64,000 nucleotides of DNA from Corynebacterium afermentans subsp. lipophilum (GCF_030408375.1 NZ_CP046530.1:1426001-1490000), one strand, 5' to 3'; numbered from the stretch's first letter, positions 45,086 to 56,120 are shown. Numbers and translations are program-made. Notes: generated from the sequence alone by a model not told the origin.

Positions 45086-45391
45086 CTACTCCGGGAAGGT
45101 CAGGTCGGGCTTGTCCAGCTCTTCGATATTGACGTCCTTGTAGGTGATCACGCGCACGTAGCGCACAAAGCGCACCGCGCGGTACATGTCCCACACCCAC
45201 GCGTCCGACATCAGCACCTCGTAGTAGACGTCGCCGCCGTCGGTGTGCGGGATGAGCTTGACGCCGTTGGCCAGGTAGAACCGACGCTCCGTTTCCACCA
45301 CGTAGGAGAACTGGCTGGCCACGTCCCGGTACTCGCGGTAGAGGGAAAGCTCGACGTCAGCCTCGTAGTTGTCAAGATCCTCGGCGCTCAT
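45086..45391 (-). CDS. DUF2469 protein
   Basis: This 101-aa acidic protein starts MSAEDLDNYEADVELSLYRE and matches DUF2469, a family restricted to actinobacteria and always found beside rnhB (Rv2901c in M. tuberculosis). It has many aromatic residues (YRAVRFVRYVRVITY) and no known motif. The ATG at 45391 overlaps the rnhB stop by 4 bp. Function unknown. Confidence 0.88.
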   Translation of the reverse strand: MSAEDLDNYEADVELSLYREYRDVASQFSYVVETERRFYLANGVKLIPHTDGGDVYYEVLMSDAWVWDMYRAVRFVRYVRVITYKDVNIEELDKPDLTFPE

Positions 45392-46044
45392 GCCTGCCCC
45401 TTCTTGCTGGACTGCCAATAGAAGTCGTCAGCGTCCCTGACGTTCGCATAACTATAACGGTGCTCAGGGCTCGCACCGTGGCGGCGCACCGCGTCCATGT
45501 GCACCTTTGTCGAATACCCCTTGTGGCCCTCCAAGCCGTACTGGGGAAACGCTTGGGCCATTTCGCATACCAGCCGGTCCCGGCTCACCTTCGCCAGCAC
45601 ACTGGCCGCGGCGATGCAGCGGGCTGTGTAGTCGCCTCCCACCACCGGCAGTTGGGGTGAAGGAAGGCCGGGGATACGGAATGCGTCGATAAGCACGTAC
45701 CCCGGCTGCACCGAAAGCCCCGCTATGGCGCGTCGCGCGCCGTCGATGTTGGCGTGCTGGATCCCGCGGCGGTCAATCTCAGCCGCGGAGATGTGCACCA
45801 CCGAGTACGCCACCGCGACGTCCTTGACCGCGTCGAAGAGCACGTCGCGTTTGCGGGCGGTGAGCTTCTTGGAGTCCGTCAGCCCCTCCAGCGACGACTG
45901 CGGTGCTGTCGGCAGCACGCACGCCGCGATGGTGATGGGGCCGAAACACGCCCCGCGGCCGGCCTCGTCCACCCCCGCCACCGGGCCGAAGCCCGCCTTA
46001 TCCAAAGCGACCTCGTAGGTGCGCAGCTGCTTTAAGCGCCGCAC
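45388..46044 (-). CDS. rnhB: Ribonuclease HII
   Basis: The 218-aa enzyme removes ribonucleotides from DNA and RNA primers. GVDEAGRGACFGP holds the first Asp-Glu pair; LIDAFRIPGLP and SVLAKVSRDRLVCEMA hold the remaining acidic residues. The start is GTG at 46044, 4 bp after the lepB stop. Length is normal. Confidence 0.95.
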   Translation of the reverse strand: MRRLKQLRTYEVALDKAGFGPVAGVDEAGRGACFGPITIAACVLPTAPQSSLEGLTDSKKLTARKRDVLFDAVKDVAVAYSVVHISAAEIDRRGIQHANIDGARRAIAGLSVQPGYVLIDAFRIPGLPSPQLPVVGGDYTARCIAAASVLAKVSRDRLVCEMAQAFPQYGLEGHKGYSTKVHMDAVRRHGASPEHRYSYANVRDADDFYWQSSKKGQA

Positions 46045-46048
46045 TGGC

Positions 46049-46882
46049 CTACTGCTGGATGTCCGGGTCGCTCACGCCCTGCATGCGGTTGATCGGGAAA
46101 ACCACAGCCTCGACCTTGCCGCGGATGTTTTCTTCCGGGATGGTGCCCTGGAACTGGTCGCCCATGTGCGCGCGGGAGTCCAGGGAGTTGGTGCGGTTAT
46201 CGCCCATCATGAAGTAGTTGCCCTCCGGCACCGTCACCGGGCCGAAGAAGGGCCCGCCGCACGCGTCGGAACCCGTGGATTGATCCACCGGGTAGAAGTT
46301 CGGCTGCAGGGTGTAGGACTGGTCGATCGGCTTGCCGTCCACCATGATCGCCGGGTCCCCCGCCTGGCAGGACACCGTCTGCCCGCCGGTGGCGATGATG
46401 CGCTTGACCAGAGTGTTCTCGTCCTTCGGCACCAGCCCCACCCAAGAGCCGACCTCCTGCATCCCGCGGATAACCGGGTTGGAGGAACGGTTGGAGTCAA
46501 AGCCCGTGTTCCAGGAATCGGTGCCGGCGAAAACGATCACGTCGCCCGGCTCCGGGTCGGAGAAGTAGTAGCTGACCTTCTCCACGAAGATGCGGTCGCC
46601 GGAGCCGGCTTCGCCGTGCAGCGTGGGCTCCATGGAGGCGGACGGGATGACGTAGAGGCGGCCGATAAACGTCTGGATCACGAACATGATCAGCAGCGTC
46701 AGCACCACCACGACCGGGATTTCCACGTACCAGGGAAGCTCCTTTTTCTCCTCTGGCTCGTCCGCGGCCGGCTGCTGCGCCACCGGGGCCGCGTCACGGC
46801 GCGGCTCGGCGGCGTAGGGGTTGTGGGGCTGTGCGGGCTTCGGTGCGGAAGGCTCGCCTGCGGGTCCGTTCACGTTGGTCAC
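46049..46882 (-). CDS. lepB: Signal peptidase I
   Basis: The 277-aa membrane protease cleaves Sec signal peptides. A Pro/Ala-rich cytoplasmic N-terminus of about 50 residues precedes one transmembrane helix (PVVVVLTLLIMFVIQTF). Catalytic Ser lies in IPSASMEPTL and Lys in TLVKRIIATGG; NYFMMGDNRTNSLDSR is box E. The GTG at 46882 is chosen because TAACGT (complement of 46890-46895) lies 7 nt upstream, as for a leaderless mRNA. Confidence 0.93.
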   Translation of the reverse strand: MTNVNGPAGEPSAPKPAQPHNPYAAEPRRDAAPVAQQPAADEPEEKKELPWYVEIPVVVVLTLLIMFVIQTFIGRLYVIPSASMEPTLHGEAGSGDRIFVEKVSYYFSDPEPGDVIVFAGTDSWNTGFDSNRSSNPVIRGMQEVGSWVGLVPKDENTLVKRIIATGGQTVSCQAGDPAIMVDGKPIDQSYTLQPNFYPVDQSTGSDACGGPFFGPVTVPEGNYFMMGDNRTNSLDSRAHMGDQFQGTIPEENIRGKVEAVVFPINRMQGVSDPDIQQ

Positions 46883-46908
46883 CCGGGATACGTTAGCACC
46901 GCGGGAGC

Positions 46909-46919
46909 CGTCGACAAGC
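46909..46919 (-). repeat. GCTTNTCGACG motif, intergenic copy
   Basis: CGTCGACAAGC lies between the lepB promoter and the rplS terminator; it is the second copy with G at the variable position (read on the minus strand). Confidence 0.55.
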
Positions 46920-46921
46920 AA

Positions 46922-46955
46922 AGTGCCCCGCCCGAGCGAACTCGGACGGGGCACT
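46922..46955 (-). terminator. Intrinsic terminator downstream of rplS
   Basis: AGTGCCCCG pairs with CGGGGCACT and the stem continues with CCGAG/CTCGG after one mismatch. It separates rplS from lepB. Confidence 0.85.
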
Positions 46956-46969
46956 CTAGCGCGCTGAAA

Positions 46970-47317
46970 CTAGCGGCGCTCCTTGATGCGGGCAGCCTTG
47001 CCGCGCAGGTCGCGCATGTAGTACAGCTTGGCGCGGCGGACGTCGCCCTTGCGCACAACCTCGATCTTCTCGATGTTCGGGGAGTGCACCGGGAAGGTAC
47101 GCTCAACCGCGATACCGAAGGAAACCTTGCGCACGGTGAAGGTCTCACGGATGCCGTCGCCCTGGCGGCGGACCACAAAGCCGGTGAAGACCTGGGTACG
47201 GGTCACAGAACCCTCGATAACCTTGACGTGGACGTCGAGGGTGTCGCCCGGGCGGAAGTCCGGGATGTCGTCGCGCAGCTGGCCTGCGTCGACAAGATCA
47301 ATGATGCCGTTGCTCAT
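46970..47317 (-). CDS. rplS: 50S ribosomal protein L19
   Basis: The 115-aa protein matches L19: [20 protein letters not shown] and [21 protein letters not shown]19 sits at the 30S-50S interface. It has its own terminator and a 114-bp upstream region after tex, with a short CCCCA/TGGGG hairpin near 47365 that could be a leader structure. The order trmD-rplS is interrupted by tex and a transporter gene in this genome. Confidence 0.97.
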   Translation of the reverse strand: MSNGIIDLVDAGQLRDDIPDFRPGDTLDVHVKVIEGSVTRTQVFTGFVVRRQGDGIRETFTVRKVSFGIAVERTFPVHSPNIEKIEVVRKGDVRRAKLYYMRDLRGKAARIKERR

Positions 47318-47431
47318 GAAAGCAATCCTTTACGTGTTCGGACAGAGGACCCTGGCGGCACTTCCCCATCTGGGGCGCTCGGCCGGTTCATGTCGATTAC
47401 AAGAACCTGCAGCATTTTACATATGCGCCGG

Positions 47432-49720
<2,289 letters not shown>

Positions 49721-49756
49721 TCGGGCGAGTCTAGTCGCGCCCGTTTCGCGCGAGTT

Positions 49757-51142
49757 TTACAGCAGCACCTGCGCTAGAAGCGAGCCCACCACGCACGAGG
49801 TGAACACGGAGATCGCGCCCGGGATGAGGAACGAGTGGTTCACCACGAACTTGCCAATGCGCGTGGTGCCGGTGCGGTCGAAGCCGATGCAGGCCAAATC
49901 GGACGGGTAGGTGGGCAGAATCCAGTAGCCGTACGCGGCACCGTAGAAGCCGACGATGACCTTCGGGTCGATGCCCAGCGCCAGGCCAATCGGGGCGATC
50001 GCGACCAGTGCCGCGGCCTGCGAGTTGACCAGCTTAGACACGATGAGCAGCACGATCGCGTACGCCCACGGCGCGGCCTCCACGACGGAGCCCAGGCTTT
50101 CCTCGAGCTGGTCGATGTGCGCGGCGAAAAACGTGTCCGCCATCCATGCCACACCGAAGACGGAGAACACCGCCGTCATGCCGGCCTTAAACACCGGAGT
50201 CGAGGCGATCTTCTTGTGGTCCACCTTGCAAAACAGCAGGATGATCGCGCCGGCGAAGAGCATCACCATCTGGATGGCCAGGTTCATCGACAGCGGCTTG
50301 ACCCCGCCCTCGCCGTCGTCGAACGCGGGGCGCAGGCCCTCGAACGCGCCGAGCACCACCACGAACGCGATGGCGCCGAGGAAGACCCAGACGGCGTTGC
50401 GGGCGGACTTGGGAAAGACCTCGTCCAGCAGCGAGTGGCTGGACTTGTTGATGGATTCCGCAAACGCCGGATCCTGCATGCGTTCCTGGAACGCTGGGTC
50501 CTTGTCCAGATCTTTGCCGCGGCGCAGCGACCACAGCGCGGCCAGGACAACGCCGGACAGCGACGCCGGGATGGCCACCATGAGGATCTGCGGGATGGAG
50601 TACGCCTTGTCAATCACCCCGGCGTTTTCCGCCAGGATCGACGCGAGCGAGACCGTCGCCACCGACACCGGCGAGGCGGTGATCCCCATCTGCGCGGACG
50701 TGGACGCCACGGCCATGGGGCGCTCCGGGCGGATGCCCTTTTTCACCGCGATGTCCTCGATGATGGGGAACATGGTGTAGACCACGTGCCCGGTGCCGCA
50801 CAGCACCGTCAGGAACCAGGTGGTTAGTGGCGCGAGGATAGTGATTCGCTCTGGGTGGGCGCGCAGCAGCTTCTCCGCCTGCTGCATCATCACCTCAAGG
50901 CCGCGCGATTGCTGCAGCGTGGCCGCACACCCGATCACGGCGATGATGGTGAGCATCACGCCGACGGGCGGTTCGCCCGGCTCGAGGCCGAAGACGAACA
51001 CCATGAGCATCAAACCGATGCCGGAGATCAGGCCGAGGCCGAGCCCGCCGTAGCGGGTGCCCAGCAGCAGTGCGCCGAGGATGATCAGGATTTGCAGGAC
51101 GATGGCGACCGCGGATGTTGGGTCAAGCACTGACGCGAGCAT
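49757..51142 (-). CDS. dcuB: Anaerobic C4-dicarboxylate transporter (DcuA/DcuB family)
   Basis: The 461-aa protein has 10-12 transmembrane segments and Dcu motifs such as LTTWFLTVLCGTGHVVYTMF and YGYWILPTYPSDLACIGFDRTGTT. Dcu carriers exchange fumarate, aspartate or malate for succinate. With Mqo in the same window, C4-dicarboxylate use is plausible. A GntR-type operator-like palindrome lies 48 bp upstream. A and B subtypes cannot be separated by eye. Confidence 0.88.
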   Translation of the reverse strand: MLASVLDPTSAVAIVLQILIILGALLLGTRYGGLGLGLISGIGLMLMVFVFGLEPGEPPVGVMLTIIAVIGCAATLQQSRGLEVMMQQAEKLLRAHPERITILAPLTTWFLTVLCGTGHVVYTMFPIIEDIAVKKGIRPERPMAVASTSAQMGITASPVSVATVSLASILAENAGVIDKAYSIPQILMVAIPASLSGVVLAALWSLRRGKDLDKDPAFQERMQDPAFAESINKSSHSLLDEVFPKSARNAVWVFLGAIAFVVVLGAFEGLRPAFDDGEGGVKPLSMNLAIQMVMLFAGAIILLFCKVDHKKIASTPVFKAGMTAVFSVFGVAWMADTFFAAHIDQLEESLGSVVEAAPWAYAIVLLIVSKLVNSQAAALVAIAPIGLALGIDPKVIVGFYGAAYGYWILPTYPSDLACIGFDRTGTTRIGKFVVNHSFLIPGAISVFTSCVVGSLLAQVLL

Positions 51143-51189
51143 GGGTGTCCTTTCTTACGCGTGTAACGCACCCAAGTGTATTGCCCGAT

Positions 51190-51200
51190 TGGTCAGACCT
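51190..51200 (-). promoter_or_regulatory. GntR-type operator-like site upstream of the Dcu gene
   Basis: TGGTCAGACCT matches 10 of 11 positions of TGGTNNNACCA, the operator shape of FadR-subfamily GntR regulators. On the minus strand a TACACT (-10 candidate) lies about 20 bp downstream, so a bound repressor would cover the promoter. No regulator gene is in the window. Confidence 0.4.
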
Positions 51201-51237
51201 TTAAATTTCCAGAGGGTGATGTTGCCCACCAGATAAG

Positions 51238-52302
51238 CTAAACCTCTACAGTCCCACCGGACTGATAAGCTCCAGTTGGCAGCGCCTTTTCCACCGCACG
51301 CGTCGCCTCATCGAGCGCGAGCGCGGTGCGCCCGGCGACGGTGAGCGTGGTTCCATCCAGGGTGATCTCGGGGTCGCGGTAGCCAGCCTTCTTCAAGGCC
51401 CTGCGCAATTGCTTCACGACGACCCGCGCCGCCCCGTCCACCTCCACCGTCGAGACCACGTCGCGCGCGTCCAACATGAACCGGTCGTCCTCGCTCAGCG
51501 GTGTCTGCTCCAACAGCTCGGGGCGCACCTCGCGGGTGCGCTTCAGCGACTGCTCGCGGCGCCAGGCCTCGACCTTGGCGTGATCGCCGGAGGTGAGCAC
51601 CGCCGGCGCCTCAAGCCCGCGCCACACACGCGGTTTGGTGTAGCTCGGGCCCTCGAGCAGACCGTCGGAGAAGCTGTCGTCCTCATGGCTTTCAGTGTTG
51701 CCCAGCACGCCCGGGATCAAGCGCGTGACCGCCTCAGCGATGACCAGCACGGCAACCTCACCGCCAATCAGCACATAGTCGCCGATGGACACCTCGCGCA
51801 CCCGGTAGCGCTTCTTCGCGTCCTCGAAAACGCGCTGGTCGATGCCCTCGTAGCGCCCGCAAGCGAACACGATGTGCTCCTCGCGCGACCACGCCTGCGC
51901 GTCCTGCTGCGTGAACGGCTTGCCGGCCGGGGTGGGCACCAGCAGCAGCGGCTTGGTGCTGTCCTCGCCACCTTTGTACGGACGGGGTGCGACCTCGTGC
52001 ACGTCGTCGTGGCGCAGCTTGTCGTTGCGGTGCGCGGCGGCGGTGTCGAGGGATGTTCCAGGGCGGCCCTCGGCGACGTCGTCAAGCGCAGCCCCCCACA
52101 CCTCCGGCTTCATCACCATGCCCGGTCCCCCACCCAGCGGCGGGGCGTCCACAGACTTGTGGTTACCGGTGGCCCAATCGCGCAGATCGTGCACACCCAC
52201 CGACAAAATTCCCTGCTCAATCGCCTTGCCCAGCAGCGCGTGGCGAAGCGGATCGAGGTACTCGGGGAAGATGGTGACAACGTCTAAGCGCAAGTTAGAC
52301 AT
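51238..52302 (-). CDS. trmD: tRNA (guanine37-N1)-methyltransferase with C-terminal extension
   Basis: The 354-aa SPOUT methyltransferase makes m1G37. The core shows LRLDVVTIFPEYLDPL, PLGGGPGMVMKPEVW, FACGRYEGIDQR and YVLIGGEVAVLVIAEAVTRLIPGVLG. An actinobacterial insertion of about 40 residues (80-120) is present. After the usual C-terminus at about residue 268 there is an extra segment of some 85 residues with VDGAARVVVKQLRRALKKAG, not part of standard TrmD. The ATG overlaps the rimM stop by 8 bp. Confidence 0.93.
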   Translation of the reverse strand: MSNLRLDVVTIFPEYLDPLRHALLGKAIEQGILSVGVHDLRDWATGNHKSVDAPPLGGGPGMVMKPEVWGAALDDVAEGRPGTSLDTAAAHRNDKLRHDDVHEVAPRPYKGGEDSTKPLLLVPTPAGKPFTQQDAQAWSREEHIVFACGRYEGIDQRVFEDAKKRYRVREVSIGDYVLIGGEVAVLVIAEAVTRLIPGVLGNTESHEDDSFSDGLLEGPSYTKPRVWRGLEAPAVLTSGDHAKVEAWRREQSLKRTREVRPELLEQTPLSEDDRFMLDARDVVSTVEVDGAARVVVKQLRRALKKAGYRDPEITLDGTTLTVAGRTALALDEATRAVEKALPTGAYQSGGTVEV

Positions 52303-52795
52303 CCAGCAGGCCCTCGGGCGGGGTGATGGTGAGGTATCCCGTATCCGTGTCGAGCTCCGGGACGAAGTCCATCACGAACGGGACCATGACGTCCTTGCCC
52401 TTGTAATCGATCTCCAGGATCTTCCGGTTCGGCGCATCCATCACGCCGGTGACCTCGCCGACCTCATCGCCGTCGTGCCGCACCTTCAGGCCGATAAGCT
52501 CGTGGTTGTAGTACCCGTCCGAGTCCTCTTCACGCTCCAGCGGCTCGGCGAAGAACTTCATGCCGCGCAGGCTGTCAGCGGCAGTGCGGTCCGGCACCTC
52601 CTCGAAGCTGACCAACAAGCGCTTCTGGTGCGGCCGCACCGTCCTGACGGTCAGCTCCCGCTCCTTGCCCGCCTGGCGGCCAGTCAGCACAGCGCCGACG
52701 ACGATGTGCTCCTCCGACTCATCCGCCAGCAACTCGACGGCAACCTCACCTTTCACGCCGTGGGACTTGACCACGCGGCCGATCTGCAGCTCCAT
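52295..52795 (-). CDS. rimM: Ribosome maturation factor RimM
   Basis: The 166-aa protein binds S19 and helps mature the 30S head. The N-terminal RimM barrel shows IGRVVKSHGVKGEVAVELL, and the C-terminal PRC-barrel holds IGLKVRHDGDEVGEVTGVMD and VPFVMDFVPELD. TACCGT (complement of 52804-52809) lies 8 nt before the ATG, indicating a leaderless mRNA and thus a rimM-trmD unit separate from rpsP. Confidence 0.94.
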   Translation of the reverse strand: MELQIGRVVKSHGVKGEVAVELLADESEEHIVVGAVLTGRQAGKERELTVRTVRPHQKRLLVSFEEVPDRTAADSLRGMKFFAEPLEREEDSDGYYNHELIGLKVRHDGDEVGEVTGVMDAPNRKILEIDYKGKDVMVPFVMDFVPELDTDTGYLTITPPEGLLDV

Positions 52796-52869
52796 GGGAG
52801 ATTACGGTAGCAGGCCGCCGGTTCTCCGAACGTTCTTGGCTGCGCCACCTCCCCCTTGCGCCGCCTACG

Positions 52870-52940
52870 CAGACCCTGGGAGGCTCATCCTGGGAATGGC
52901 CGATTTTTGCGCGAACCCAGGCCCTGGATCCCAGGGTTTG
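52870..52940. repeat. 71-bp palindromic element, copy D
   Basis: The copy starts CAGACCCTGGGAGG and ends GATCCCAGGGTTTG, with the centre GGCCGATTTTTGCGCG. It lies between rpsP and rimM, which are transcribed in the same direction; it is the only copy in a tandem (non-convergent) gap. Confidence 0.85.
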
Positions 52941-53013
52941 CGTGCGGCCGGTCCGTCAAGCGGCTGACTGGCACGGGGCAAGGCGGTGTGAATTTCGCCG
53001 GCCCCCACCAACA

Positions 53014-53057
53014 CGAAACCCCCGTTCCGCGCGCGGTGTGCGGCAACGGGGGTTTCG
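53014..53057 (-). terminator. Intrinsic terminator downstream of rpsP
   Basis: CGAAACCCCCGTT (53014-53026) pairs perfectly with AACGGGGGTTTCG (53045-53057). It isolates rpsP from rimM-trmD. Confidence 0.85.
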
Positions 53058-53066
53058 TCGAGAAGC
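53056..53066 (-). repeat. GCTTNTCGACG motif at the rpsP terminator
   Basis: CGTCGAGAAGC overlaps the base of the rpsP terminator stem by 2 bp and lies just past the stop codon. Confidence 0.6.
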
Positions 53067-53075
53067 GAAGAGTGC

Positions 53076-53594
53076 TTAGTTCTCCTCGGCTTCAGCGTCC
53101 TCGGAAGCCTCGGACTCAGCCTCAGCGGACTCGCCCTCAGCTTCAGCAGCCTCAGCCTCGGCAGCAGCGGCGGCCTCAGCGGCCTCCTTTGCCTCAGCCT
53201 CTTCCTTGGCCTTCTTGCGCTTCTCGGTGATTGCCTCGGCGGTCGGGCCGTTCTTGGCCTCCTCGAGCGCCTGGTTGAACAGGTCGAGCTTGGACGGCTT
53301 CTCCTCGGCGTTCTTGAGGGTGCCCTCAGCGCCGTCGAGGCCCTTGTGCTTCTGCCAGTCGCCGGTCACCTTCAGCAGCGCCATCACCGGCTCGGTCGGC
53401 TGTGCGCCGACACCCAGCCAGTACTGAGCGCGCTCGGAATCGATGCGGATGAGCGACGGCTCTTCCTTCGGGTGGTAGATGCCGATGTTCTCGATGACGG
53501 CACCGTCGCGGCGGGTGCGGGCATCAGCGATGACGACGCGGTACTGCGCGTTGCGGATCTTGCCAACGCGCTGCAGCTTGATCTTTACAGCCAT
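53076..53594 (-). CDS. rpsP: 30S ribosomal protein S16 with acidic tail
   Basis: The N-terminal 85 residues are standard S16 ([20 protein letters not shown] and [20 protein letters not shown]). The remaining 85 residues are a Lys then Ala/Glu-rich low-complexity tail that ends in a run of Glu and Ala. Such extensions are known in corynebacterial S16, and S2 in this window has a similar one. Total 172 aa, twice the E. coli length. Confidence 0.96.
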   Translation of the reverse strand: MAVKIKLQRVGKIRNAQYRVVIADARTRRDGAVIENIGIYHPKEEPSLIRIDSERAQYWLGVGAQPTEPVMALLKVTGDWQKHKGLDGAEGTLKNAEEKPSKLDLFNQALEEAKNGPTAEAITEKRKKAKEEAEAKEAAEAAAAAEAEAAEAEGESAEAESEASEDAEAEEN

Positions 53595-53909
53595 GGTGTA
53601 CTTCCTTGTAGGTCACTGGGCAGTGCAGACACTCGCCACTTATCGACGAGCCGGTTCAACCCTTCTTATTTACCCTGCGCGTGCCTGGCCGGGCGACCTG
53701 CCTCGCTTATGGGGCGAGGTACAAGACGGATCCGGCGCGTACGCAGTTATGGACTTGTCGTGCCTGGCGCGCATGCACGCCGGACAACCCGTGACACTTT
53801 ACGCGCGCTTTCCCCAGGTTCCAAAACACGCGTCCGGTTTTAGCCTTCCGCATCCGCGCGAGTCTGGTTCGGTCCCGCGCGTTGGGGGCGGTATTGTCCT
53901 TAACCGCTT
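53595..53909. other. Divergent intergenic region rpsP / acyltransferase, 315 bp, no gene seen
   Basis: I see no coding potential, RNA gene or strong repeat in this region. A partial copy (CTTATCGACG) of the dispersed 11-mer is at 53639-53648. A TGCGCC-free GC-rich stretch with short inverted repeats (TCGCTTATGGGGCGA near 53704) lies in the middle. It must hold the rpsP promoter (left) and the acyltransferase promoter (right); TATTGT at about 53891 is a weak -10 candidate for the latter. Confidence 0.4.
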
Positions 53910-56120
53910 GTGACGATAGACGGCACAGCGCAGCGAGACACACGGCAAGACGGGTTGGAGAAACGGTTGAGTACGACGGCAGGGCACCCACCACAGCCGA
54001 CGAAAGGCTCCACCGCATACCGCGTCGACCTGGACGGGCTGCGCGGGTTCGCCATCGCGCTCGTGGTGCTCTTCCACGTGTTTGTCGGCCGCGTCTCCGG
54101 TGGTGTGGATGTCTTCCTGCTGCTGTCCGGCTACTTCTTCCTTGGCGGCCAGCTTCGCTACGCGCTGCGCCCGAACCCGAACCTGAATCCGTGGTGGCCG
54201 TTGTGGCGCACCATCCGCAGGTTGGTGCCAGCGCTCGCGCTTGTGGTGGTCGTGGTCGTCGGCCTGGTCATGGCGTTCACCCCGGAGCTGATGGGCGTGG
54301 AGCTTTCCCGCCAGGTCACCGCGTCGATGCTGTACTTCCAGAACTGGGAGCTGATGGCGCAGAACGCGGATTACGCCGCGGCCAGCCAGGAGACCTCTCC
54401 CCTGCAGCACCTGTGGTCCATGTCCGTGCAGGGGCAGTTCTATGTCTTCGGCATTCTTCTGGGCTGGGTCGTCGCCGTGGCCGTCGTGAAGCTGCGTGCG
54501 AAGCCTGAACACGCCCGACTCGCCGCCATTGCGCTGCTTGCGGTGATCACCGTGGCATCGTTCGCCTGGGCCTCCCGCTTCGGGCTGGAAGGCACCGGCG
54601 AGAACTACTACTCCACGTTCTCCCGCGCGTGGGAGCTCTCCCTCGGCGCGCTGCTCGCATTCGTGCCGGCGCATCGGTTCCTGCCGCAAGCCACCGCATG
54701 GCTCACCGCGCTTCTGGGCGTGGCACTCATCGCCGTCACGGGCTTTATCGTGCCCACCTCGCTGGCCTTCCCTGGACCCGTCGCCCTGATCCCACTGACC
54801 GGCGCGGCGTTGGTGATTCTCTCCGGAAACGCCAACGGTGTCTCCAAGGTGCTCGCCTCCGCCCCGATGACCTGGCTGGGCAGCGTGGCCTACTCGCTGT
54901 ACCTGTGGCACTGGCCGCTGTTGATCATCGTCACCGTCATCGGCGGCTACGACACCCCGCCGGCCTGGCTGGGCGCGCTGGTCATCCTGGTGTCGCTGTG
55001 CCTGGCGCACGTCACCCACACGCTCGTGGAGGACCCGCTGCGCCAGCACCGCCCGCGCCCGCGTGGCGACGACGATCCGGTGGCGGCCGCGAGGGCGTCG
55101 CTACGCACCTTGCCCGGCGTCGCGCGTGCGGTAGGCGGCGTACTGGCCGCAGCGCTGTTCGCCGTCGCACTGGCCGTGCAACCGTACTGGGACAAGCAGG
55201 TGGACAGCGCAGAAGAAGCGCTCGACCCGGTCAACTACCCCGGTGCCCGCGCCATCCAGGGCGCGCAGGTGCCGGATGTGAAGCCGCAGCCGGACCCGAG
55301 CCTCATCGCCGGCGTGTTCCCGCCCATCGGTCTCGACGACTGCATGATTTTCCTCCCAGAAGCCCCCGACGCCATGCCCGGCCCAGACTGCACCTACGGC
55401 GACCTGGAGGCGGAAACCACGATCGTGCTCGCCGGCGGCTCCCACATCGAGCCGTTCATCGTCCCCCTGGACAAACTGGGCAAGGAACACCACTTCAAGG
55501 TCGCCACCTTCGTGCGCCAGGAGTGCCCGCTGGTGATCGGCGGCCCGCTGGACCCCGCCAACGACATCGTCTCCCCCGAGTGCGCCGAGTGGGGCGAAAA
55601 CGCGATGCAGGAGATCATCAACCTGCAGCCCGACCTGTTCATCTCCACCTCCACCCGCCCCGCGGGCCACGCCGGCGACGGCCGCGTCTCCGCCGACTAC
55701 GTGCCCGACGCCTACGCCAACCTCTGGCAGCGCCTTGCCGAGCTGGGCATCCCGTTCGTCGGCCTGCGCGACAACCCGTGGATGTTCACCCCCACCGGCG
55801 AGCCAATGGACCCGAATCTCTGCGTCGTCGCGGGCCACTCCGAGCACGCCTGCTCCATGGCCGCGGACATGGTCTACGCCCCCGAGGACCCGGCGGCGTA
55901 CTTCCTCGACGGCGCCTTCGCCCAGTGGGAAATCGACACCGCCGGCTGGTACTGCGTTGACAGCCTTTGCCCGCCGCAGATCGGCAACGTGTACATCTAC
56001 CGCGACCAGAACCACATCTCCAACGCCTATGCCGAATCCCTGACACCGGTGTTGTGGGAGCGTCTCGCGCCGATCTTCGAGGAGCTTTCGCTTATCGACG
56101 CCCCTCCGGCCACCCCGTAG
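53910..56120 (+). CDS. Membrane acyltransferase, AT3-SGNH type (OafA-like)
   Basis: The 736-aa protein has an acyltransferase-3 domain with about ten transmembrane segments (residues 40-370; RVDLDGLRGFAIALVVLFH with catalytic His, and VSGGVDVFLLLSGYFF), one further TM helix near 410, then an extracytoplasmic SGNH domain (about 445-730) with block I LAGGSHIEP and the DxxH-type DQNHIS near the end. Such proteins O-acetylate cell-wall glycans or glycolipids; in corynebacteria AT3 proteins acetylate mycolates or peptidoglycan. The start is a GTG at 53910 with no clear RBS; a TTG about 20 codons later is an alternative. The substrate is unknown. Confidence 0.88.
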   Translation: MTIDGTAQRDTRQDGLEKRLSTTAGHPPQPTKGSTAYRVDLDGLRGFAIALVVLFHVFVGRVSGGVDVFLLLSGYFFLGGQLRYALRPNPNLNPWWPLWRTIRRLVPALALVVVVVVGLVMAFTPELMGVELSRQVTASMLYFQNWELMAQNADYAAASQETSPLQHLWSMSVQGQFYVFGILLGWVVAVAVVKLRAKPEHARLAAIALLAVITVASFAWASRFGLEGTGENYYSTFSRAWELSLGALLAFVPAHRFLPQATAWLTALLGVALIAVTGFIVPTSLAFPGPVALIPLTGAALVILSGNANGVSKVLASAPMTWLGSVAYSLYLWHWPLLIIVTVIGGYDTPPAWLGALVILVSLCLAHVTHTLVEDPLRQHRPRPRGDDDPVAAARASLRTLPGVARAVGGVLAAALFAVALAVQPYWDKQVDSAEEALDPVNYPGARAIQGAQVPDVKPQPDPSLIAGVFPPIGLDDCMIFLPEAPDAMPGPDCTYGDLEAETTIVLAGGSHIEPFIVPLDKLGKEHHFKVATFVRQECPLVIGGPLDPANDIVSPECAEWGENAMQEIINLQPDLFISTSTRPAGHAGDGRVSADYVPDAYANLWQRLAELGIPFVGLRDNPWMFTPTGEPMDPNLCVVAGHSEHACSMAADMVYAPEDPAAYFLDGAFAQWEIDTAGWYCVDSLCPPQIGNVYIYRDQNHISNAYAESLTPVLWERLAPIFEELSLIDAPPATP

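Noticed and set aside
53630..53680. GGTTCAACCC resembling a tRNA T-arm
   Set aside because: No acceptor stem, anticodon arm or CCA-side pairing fits around it.
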